A DNA stretch of 64,000 nucleotides from Epinephelus fuscoguttatus. Its lineage: Eukaryota > Chordata > Actinopteri > Perciformes > Serranidae. The notes under the pieces were generated by a model. The model did not search any database and was not told the DNA's origin. It was given only the letters and a program-made list of their open reading frames with translations. Below are positions 47,378 through 56,100 of the stretch, piece by piece (positions within the stretch are counted from its first letter, which is position 1; every line of letters begins with the position of its first letter). A program made the translations under genes and the position numbers. The DNA lies in contig NC_064771.1 of the NCBI RefSeq assembly GCF_011397635.1, forward strand, positions 13,827,379 to 13,891,378, read 5' to 3'.

Positions 47378-48057
47378 TTAAAGGAACAGTTTATAAAATT
47401 TAAGGGGATTTACTGGCAGATTGCAACCAACTGAAATTTCTCCTGGTAAGGATTAATTCAGTGTTCATTGTTTTTATTGGGAGCCCACTTATCCAAAGAG
47501 GTCCCGTCCTCTCCAAAACAAACAAACCATGTGATTAAAACCGGTAAAAACACTGAATAAAGCAGTTTTATTCTACAAATCAGGGTTTCGCTGATGCTGT
47601 CCAGCTTGTTGCAGATGGCCTGCTTGCCCGGCACCTGCAAATGTGCACACCCGTTATTTCAGATTTCTCAGAGAGCCAAATTATCCACAGAGGTCTCTTT
47701 CCCTCCAAAACAAATGGACGCAGTGATTTAAACCGGTAAACACACTGAATAAAGCAGTTTCACATTAAAAAGTCTGCGTTTTTGCAACAGTGGTCATCGC
47801 AGAGGAGCTGCTAGCTATGGTGGCAAACACAAAAACATGAATAGCCCTATTTACAGCCAGTGTTTGTTTTGTCCCTTCTGGGCTACTGTAGAAACATGAC
47901 AGTGCAACATGGGGATGTCCATGGACGAGGACCTGCTCCCTCTGTAGATATGGAAAGGAAATGAAAACACAATAATTCTTATAGGAAAACATATTTATTT
48001 TATTACATTTCATTTCTGCCAATATATGCCCCTACATCTTACACACTGGACCTTTAA
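47378..48057. mobile_element. TTAA-type element (family X, copy 2, uninterrupted)
   Basis: It starts TTAAAGGAACAGTTTATAAA and ends CACACTGGACCTTTAA, with TTAA at both edges and host-repeat sequence outside. The interior aligns in order with the two halves of the copy at 9735-13564 (shared CACTGAATAAAGCAGTTT, TCTGGGCTACTGTA and GGACCTTTAA). It contains an internal partial duplication, since the AATAAAGCAGTTT block occurs twice (47555 and 47748). Non-coding. Confidence 0.75.
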
Positions 48058-48085
48058 GTACAGTGCTTGAGTAAATCAATCTATT

Positions 48086-49800
48086 TGTCACTTGCCATCA
48101 GATGTTGAGCGATGACGGCCTGGCTCATTGTCGGCATTCCAGTTCATGTCAGAGGTGTTGGATGGGGTTGAGTTGAGAGACAGGCCACATATCTTTGGCC
48201 ATGTAGTAATTATATTCTGCTATATGAGACTTTCCATATTACTGTTCCTTCACTTGTTGACAGCATTAATGAAATTCATTAGTGATGGAAGAGTCCCTGA
48301 AATATGAGCTTTAATTATACTTATGTAATTTCTGCAACAGTCCTTCATCCCTCATTTATTCAAAACCAGGATATTAAAAGAAATTAGTTTCCCTGACAGA
48401 TTCAATCGACAGTGTTAACACACACACGCACACACACACACTCTAGAGTTTCCCGTGTCACTTCAAGGATAACTCGAACTAACTTTGCAGAGTAGAGTGA
48501 GAGAAAGAGAATTGTCCAGATAACTTATTATAATGAGTCCCACTCAAGGGTGTTGTTTTATATAATCTGACTCCACACTGACTCTGCACGTCACAGAGGA
48601 TGAGTGACGGATGTAAACATCAAAGTGGCCAAAGTCAAGGCTGCAAGTCTCAAAAGTATGGTGAGTCATGTCTGTGCTGCTACGTAACAACACCCCTGTG
48701 AGTTTGTATGTTTGTATTGTGTGTGTGTAGTGTGTCAGCAGCGGTGGGCTCAGCATCGTCCTGCTCCTCTGCTGCCGTTCATGAGCACAGACCTATTCTG
48801 GTCCCCTCCTCTGTTATGGCAGAGAAATATGGGCTGACACAACAGTGAGTTCTACAAAGGCCCAGCTGGCAGGCTTTGTTATGCAAGCATATTACAGCAC
48901 TGTTCCTGTCGGTGCATTACAGGAATAATCCACCCAAAAACATGTTAATACTGTCACTAAAACAGCTATTGGCGCCGTACCCTGTATTTCTGGGCCCATT
49001 TTATTGTTTGATGATTGTGTCTTATTGCTGCAGTTAACAGCACGTGGGTTGGTGTTTGACTGGTGTGAGTTTTTCGTGAGTCTGATACTGTTATCATTGC
49101 GCTGATGCATCCATAAGACAGCTATTTTTGGCAGGTCATAACCAGATATGATATTGAAGATCTTAAAATGTGGTGTTTAATGCCAAAATATTGTAAGATT
49201 TTCCTTTGTTCGGGAAGAAAAAGCCACTAAAACAGGATTTAGGCTTGCAGTGTTTCTTTTTTTTTTTTACCAAATAAATCATGTATACTGCACTACTAAC
49301 CATTCTCCAAAGTGGTTCATACTTTATTTGAGTATGTCCTGAAATCAACGTGACATTATCATTCTGTTTGAATGCATCTGAGAGCAGAGACTGTTTTTTC
49401 CTAACATAACTGGTGCATTCACACACTTATGGGAAAATCTGACATCAAAGAGTTGTGTGTTTGGGAAGTCGAAACTGGAGAGGCAAACAAAAAGGAGTGC
49501 ATGAATTTGGGTCTGGTGTGCAGTCAAATCTCAAATCTCACAAAAAATGCAGGAAATTCTCAACATGGAGGAGTTTCATTTTTATGACAATGTGGAGAAG
49601 ATATTTACGAAGAAATAAAGCAAAAAAACAAAACAAAACACTGAAATCATTGTGAATTGTTTGCATATTGAATACGCCATCAGCCACTGAATTTGTGTAA
49701 AAGTATAATGAAGTTGATACAGCGGAATTTGACATCAGTAGATATAAAACAGTTGAAAGGTTTCAGTTTTAATGCCTGTCTTTAACCCGCTGTAATCCTC
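48086..49800. other. Intergenic DNA upstream of ercc4
   Basis: A short CA tract at 48419-48440 and a T-run at 49256-49268. No exon recognised. The AT-rich region changes to CpG-bearing sequence from about 49810. Confidence 0.5.
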
Positions 49801-49819
49801 CACACCACTGGGTGGCGCC

Positions 49820-50017
49820 GGGTCTTAAACGTCACGCCAACTGTGACGTTCTCGTTTGTTTTACTGTCACGTGACCGGATGTGCAACTTCAAAACATTGA
49901 CTAACAGCTGCAGGTGGACTTGTAGTGTCTGTCTCACAATGATTTTTTGTGAATTATAGCTAACTTTTATCGCCGGGAGTAAAAGAAAAGTTGTTGGTTG
50001 TAGTGCTCGCGTGCCTC
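49820..50017 (+). promoter_or_regulatory. ercc4: ercc4 promoter region
   Basis: A TATA-less, CpG-containing stretch directly before the ercc4 start. Visible motifs are CRE half-sites (CGTCAC at 49830-49835 and TGACGTT at 49844-49850), a palindromic GTCACGTGAC E-box (49866-49875) and an ETS-like ACCGGATG (49874-49881). With the YY1-type element at the start codon this fits a housekeeping promoter. The transcription start is not mapped; a start a few tens of bases before 50022 is inferred. Confidence 0.6.
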
Positions 50018-50029
50018 CAAGATGGCGGG
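50018..50029 (+). promoter_or_regulatory. ercc4: YY1/TISU element spanning the ercc4 start codon
   Basis: CAAGATGGCGGG contains the ATG at 50022 and differs from the TISU consensus (SAASATGGCGGC) only at the final base. TISU elements combine a YY1 site with translation starts of mRNAs that have very short 5' UTRs. It strongly supports this ATG as the start. Confidence 0.7.
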
Positions 50030-50198
50030 CCCGCTGCTGGAGTTTGAGACTGAGATGTTTCTGAGTCTGTTCGGCAGTGACGGGCTGCTGGTCGTGGCGG
50101 AGGGGATGGGGATAGACCGCATCCTGCTGCAGTTCATGCGGGTTTACTCGGAGCAGGACAGCCTGGTCCTTCTGCTCAACACCACCACACCTGAACAG
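50022..50198 (+). CDS. ercc4: ercc4 exon 1 (residues 1-59)
   Basis: Starts [14 protein letters not shown] and ends in phase 0 before a GTGAGG donor. Human XPF has about 11 extra residues before the equivalent methionine. Here the TISU-type context and the absence of an upstream in-frame ATG nearby favour the start at 50022. Encodes the beginning of the helicase-like region. Confidence 0.93.
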
Positions 50199-53100
50199 GT
50201 GAGGGACACACAGCGTTAGCTTGACGCTAGCTGACAAGTCTGTGTTAAACTCCTGATAACTTGACCGTTGCTAACCAGGCGACGTGTGGCAGCAAGGAGT
50301 CTAAAATGAATAACGTTACAAATATAAACTGTTTAGTTCCTCGAGATGTAAAGAAAGAAGCTTTGTAGATAGCGTGGTTTACAGAAATATATCTGTTTGA
50401 AAATAATCCGTAATCACTAAGTCCTATCGTTTTATTTATTTCATTTTGTTTTATTTTACTTGGCGCATATTACTCTTTCTTAGCTCCTTTTGCCTAGCGT
50501 TATATAGCCTTTAAACTGTTTCAAATTGTTTTTATCATTTTCTACTAGAGAAGCATGATATTGTTTTTTGTTGGCCGATATCCAATATACCGATATATAA
50601 CAACTCATTTGGCCAGTACCTGATACAGATATCGATATATCCACTTTTTTCCCCACTTAATTTTCGTACTCATTAGGGCTCTTCTGTAATGAAATTATAG
50701 CATGCATACTGGTATCATAAAGGCCCACCAGCAGATGGAGACATGAAATACAGTACTTTTCAACATGTGTAATATTCATTCATTGTAAAAATTTGCAATT
50801 CTGATAGTTTATTTTAAAGCCGATAATGGCCAATACCGATGATGTACCGATGTTACCGTGCATCCCTATTTTTTTCCATTTATTTTGGTAAAGCACTTTG
50901 TAACTTTGTTTTGAAAAGCTGTAAGACACCTCATAAAATTACGTTTGTTAGTTTGATTTGTTAAAGCAGGAGAAAGCACAGATGGAATTAAAAACATTAT
51001 TCGTGGCTGCATTCCATTCAGTTGAGCCAGTCTCAGGGGTCCGATAGTGTCCACGCTCACTCACTGTTATGACTTACTGGGACACATAGCTAATGTAATG
51101 GATCCATCATTAATGTTGTTATTTATATCTGTGCTTTTCCATGCTCTTAATGGGGTTTATACAGTAGAGCTGCAACGGTTAGTCAATAAATTGATTATTT
51201 GATGGACAGAAAATCACTTGGGAACTGTTTTGATAATCAGAATCAGAATGCCTTTTATTATCAGTGTATTATTAAAAAACAAAATGAAGTTAGGAGTGCT
51301 ACTCCTGTAAGGTGCTGCAGTTAAAAACCATATCGTTAATACATCCAATTATCCAATTTGTGTAATACTGAGTAATAAACAATAAGTGTAATAGGTAAAA
51401 AAAAAAAAACTACACATAGTATGTTTCTGACTGTTGCACAATTAATCATTTAGTAATTTTTCAAACAAAAATGCCAAAAATGTGACCGGGTTCTCAAATG
51501 TGAGGATTTGCTGCTTTGTTTGATCTTACATTATAGTCAATTCAATATATGTAGGTTTGAAATGTTGGTTGGACAAAACATGACATTTGATGAGGTCACT
51601 TTATGCTCTAGTATGTTGTAACAAACTGTTCTCACTGTTTTCTGATGTATTGTAGACCAAACAATGAATCCAGAAAATAATCTACAGATTCTGATCATGA
51701 GTTGCAGCCCTACAGTACTATGTAGCATCACATAGCCTATTTGTCATTAATAAATACTCTACTGTAATACAGCGCTCAGTACCTTAAGTTTTGGCTGCCT
51801 TCCTGTGTTCGATTCTTTTATAAATTTTTGGGGCAAAGTCGTTACAGCTCGTAGGGGGAGCAGCCAGTGGCCTGTTGCACTGTGGCATTGAAACATTTTG
51901 ATTTGATGCATTTACCAAGTGTAGTTGTAGTCCCACATGCCTTGCCCCTTTTTCACAGAAAACCCTTTTTAGGATTCTCCAAACAATTACTGCATGATGG
52001 ACCGGCTGAACTAAGCAAGGAGACCTTACAGAGAAATAATATAGACAGTCTTGCATGACTCCAGGGTATCAAAGTTCAGATTTTTACAGCTATGTCTTGC
52101 TGCATCCAGTGTGTAAAGGTACCTAGAGCAAAATTCTAACAAAAACAAAATTCTTTCTTTCTTGTCCTCCCTTCACAGGAGTATTTCACAGAGCAGTTGC
52201 GAGCGGAGGGTGTGACCCACCTGCCCAGGACAGTGACCAGCGACGTCAATAGCACGGAGCGCTATAATGTTTACACTGAGGGAGGAGTGCTGTTCGTCAC
52301 CAGCCGGATCCTGGTGGTCGACTTCCTCACTGATCGCATCCCTGCTCACCTCATATCAGGTCAGACGACTACCAGATCATGGCTAAAATGATTATGTATT
52401 GTGGTTTTATTTCATCACCAACAATTATTAGTTTCACTTACTTAAAGAAGAGCATTTGATTGTGTACTTAGTATTTGTATTCTGCAATTTTATGTCAGTT
52501 ATTACAAAAACCTTTACACCTAACATCTTTTAACATTTGATTAGTTGGCTTGGGCCTGGTTAAGAGCATTTCAGTGCTAACAGTCACTCAGTGTGGTCTA
52601 AGTGCCAAACAAAAACCCAGACTAACATGCACAGACTATCTTTGCACATCACTCCCGCAGGCATCCTGGTGTATCGTGCCCATAAAATCATTGAGTCGTG
52701 TCAGGAGGCCTTCATCCTCCGCCTGTTCAGACAGAAGAACAAGACCGGCTTCATTAAAGCCTTCACCGACAAGGCCACGTCCTTCTCCTCTGGTTTCTGC
52801 CAGGTGGAGCGTGTGATGAGGAACCTCTTTGTCAAGAAGCTCTACCTGTGGCCCAGGTTTGACAGAACATAAGACATTTTTCACAGCAGACATTTAGACC
52901 TGCCACAGCAGGAAAAGCACATCTGTAATTTAATAGAGACTGCATTCTTCCCTCATTCTTCTTTGCCTTTGCTCTCTTAACCTGCTTCATTCAACAGGTT
53001 TCAAGCATCAGTAAACTCAGCGCTGGACAGGCACAAGCCAGAGGTTGTGGAGCTCCATGTTTCATTGACGCCGGCTATGAGGGCCATCCAGAGCTCCATA

Positions 53101-56100
53101 CTGGACATAATGAGCGCCTGTCTGAAGGAGCTGAAGCGCTACAACCCCACCCTGGAGGCAGAGGACCTCTCCCTGGAGAACACGTTAGGCAACGCCTTTG
53201 AAAAGGTCTGTCACTGTGTTAATGACACCGATTAAGCTGCTTGGGTGTGGAATTTTATTCTGAAATAAAAAATTTGCTTGTTTTTATTCCCAGACCATCC
53301 GTCATTATCTGGACCCTTTGTGGCACCAGCTGGGAGCAAAGACCAAGGCCCTGGTCCAGGACCTGAAAGTGCTGAGGGTTCTCCTGCTCTACCTCACCCA
53401 GTACGACTGTGTCACCTTCCTCAATCTGCTGGAGTCGCTGCGCTCTAGCCAAAAGATCTTCGGATCCAACTCAGGTAAACAAGATCTTACTTGGAAGAAC
53501 TTTGGGGTAAGAAACATATTTTTTATGATTAATCACCTTTATCCATGTTTGATTGTATCGCGCCTGTTGTTGTGACCATCAGGGTGGTTGTTCCTCGACT
53601 CCAGCACCTCCATGTTCATGAATGCCAGAGGTCGAGTGTACCGCTACCCTGAGAGCAAGAAGAAACTTAAAGTGGGAGCAGAGGCAGAGAAACAGAAGTC
53701 CTCCTCTGCTTCAGGTAACTGACCAACAAACTGATCTCTGACAACATGTTCTTCAGAGCAGATAACAGCAACGTTATCTGCGTGTATGTGTATTGATGTA
53801 AAATGACTAAAGGTTGGTGTATGTGTGTGTTTCAGAGTTGAAGCGGGAGCTGGTGTTGGAGAAGAGCCCAAAGTGGGAGGCTCTGACTGAGGTACTGCAG
53901 GAGATTGAGAAGGAGAACAGGAGCCCTCAGCATGAACCAGGTCAGAGCTCAGTTCTGTTAAAGCGCTGCAGGGGTCCATCATGTTCACAGTGTCATCTCT
54001 AATCTATGGATTTGCATATAATGGACTGTATTAACAGAATAGAAACCACCTTTTAGTTTCCAAAAGGTGGTTTTGTCATCCATTGAAACGACCTCAATCT
54101 GCATAGGTGAAGCATATAAGAAGATTAAGTCTGCAAATTGAATTAAATCTTAAACAAAGCTGGCATTTCCCAGTCATCCTTAGCTTGTGCTGGTTAATCC
54201 TGGCCCACTGCCTTGTGCTACTCTTACTGCTACTGACTTCATCAATACAATCAAACATATGTTACATATGATACGTGCAGTACATACAGTGAAGGAGAAC
54301 TAGTCCCCTCGAATTTGGAGAGTTTACCAACTATGGGATAGGACTTTGTTTCAGCAGATATTTTTGCTTGTCATATCAGAACAAGGTTGAACTACTAAGA
54401 TCAGCGATGGCTGCATTCCACTTAGTTGTATCAGTAAGCCAAATCACTGGACAACAACAACCGTGATGGCCATATGACCAGTCATAAAAATCCAGTGCTT
54501 CAAATTCAAAAAGAAAATATGACCAAGCAATACATTTCCATAACAATAAAGGTCTTATTATGGTGGATACAATATTCTCTGTCGTAGTTTCGGTGCATTA
54601 GGCTTTCTATTAATCTTGCTAAAGAGCCAACACAACACAATACCTTCAGAAAACCAAAACAAATAGGGGTTGCTCAACTCATTTTTTTTTTTAAATAACT
54701 AACAAATGTTTCCTCAAGTCAGTATACACTGGGCATAAAATGACAATCATCCTCACCAGCACCAAGGTCACAAAAAAAAACATAAACAGGTTTTATTTTA
54801 TTTAAGGTTCAGTGTAGTAATCCTCTTTGATTTGAAAATGGTTTCTGAGCTTTGGCTTCTTCCAAATCTCAACCTTCCACTGTTCCTAATGTATCCTTAG
54901 TTGTTTTTGTTTGATCTTACTTGTGTTATGCTGCTAATTATTGCTGAAAATAAAAAGGTAAATCAGAGAAGTTGAAACAGTTAGCTAAAACTGATGGAAG
55001 TCTCTGAGGACACGGGCTTGTCTCACAATGGAACATTAAGGCCCTGATCACACAGAAAGCGTTTCAGCAGCTGGAGGCGGCCTGAGAAATTGTTTTTAAT
55101 GAGAATGAAGCTTTTTGCTTGCGGTGCCTTGCTGACATCTTTGGCGGAGTGCTCTGAACTCCTTGAGTTGTGGTCATGACAACAAGTTTACAGTTGTTAA
55201 AAAATGGGGCAGAAACCGTTGGTAGTGATTGCTGGATACCCAGAGCTATACGGCCCGACAATAGACAACAGGTGGTCAAACTGCCCCTGAGTCATCCTAA
55301 AATATACCTGGTAACAGCCATTATTGAGGCGAAGCTGCTGAACCAACTGGTGGTACACCCCATGATCCACCCTCTTTACGAGGGTGTCATGTAGCCACAC
55401 AGATCTCTGTTTGTAGGACATGATGGGGTGGTTGCCTGGCAACAAGAAAAAGGCGCGGCAGGCTTTTTTGTTTGTTTTTTTTTTCCCACTAGAGGCATTC
55501 GGTAAAAAAAAGGCAGTGTGGTGTGCATGGCATTTTGCAAGCTGCAAAATGCTTTCTGTGTGATCAGGGCGAGTGTGGCTCTGCTTCTGTTTTTTTTTTT
55601 GGGACAAACTGTTGATACAAATTCATTTTATATGTCCATTGACAGACATTCATTATATGGCATGGTTGAGATATATGAAGGTGTCAGTAAAGGGGTACTT
55701 GAGTTTATCTGGCAGGACCGGGGAGGAGCGTATCACAAAAAAGTTTGGAACCACTGTAGTACGCCATGTGAGTCAGCGTGAATGCATCACTATTAGTTAT
55801 CAGAAGGATACACACACTCACCTAACCTTGACATGTGCGTGTGTATCTGTCTAACTGCCGAACATGTTGCCCCCAGGTCGTGTGCTGATCTGTGCCAGTG
55901 ATGACAGGACATGTGCCCAGCTGCAGCAGTACATCAGGCACGGCTCTGACTGGATGCTTAACCGACTTTATGCCCGCACAATTGGTAAAAGTGACTCTGC
56001 GGCAGCTGCAGCTGCTGCCTTTGAACTCGACACACAGAAGAAGGGCAACGGCTGGCCTAAAAAAGGAGCCAAGGGGAAGGAGCCTGCACAGAAAAAAAAG

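Larger units (their letters stand above)
50199..52178 (+). other. ercc4: ercc4 intron 1
   Basis: A 1,980-bp GT-AG intron holding two hAT-type miniature elements (about 50545-50870 and 51164-51714). The stretch between them and the acceptor shows no other structure. Confidence 0.9.
53941..55876 (+). other. ercc4: ercc4 intron 7
   Basis: A 1,936-bp GT-AG intron. It contains a perfect short hairpin at 54043-54073, non-coding AT-rich DNA at 54080-55030, and a Harbinger-type element at 55041-55570. Confidence 0.9.

Noticed and set aside
49782..50237. 151-codon minus frame over the ercc4 promoter and exon 1
   Set aside because: Antisense shadow of exon 1 and CpG-rich promoter; exon 1 on + is clearly the gene.
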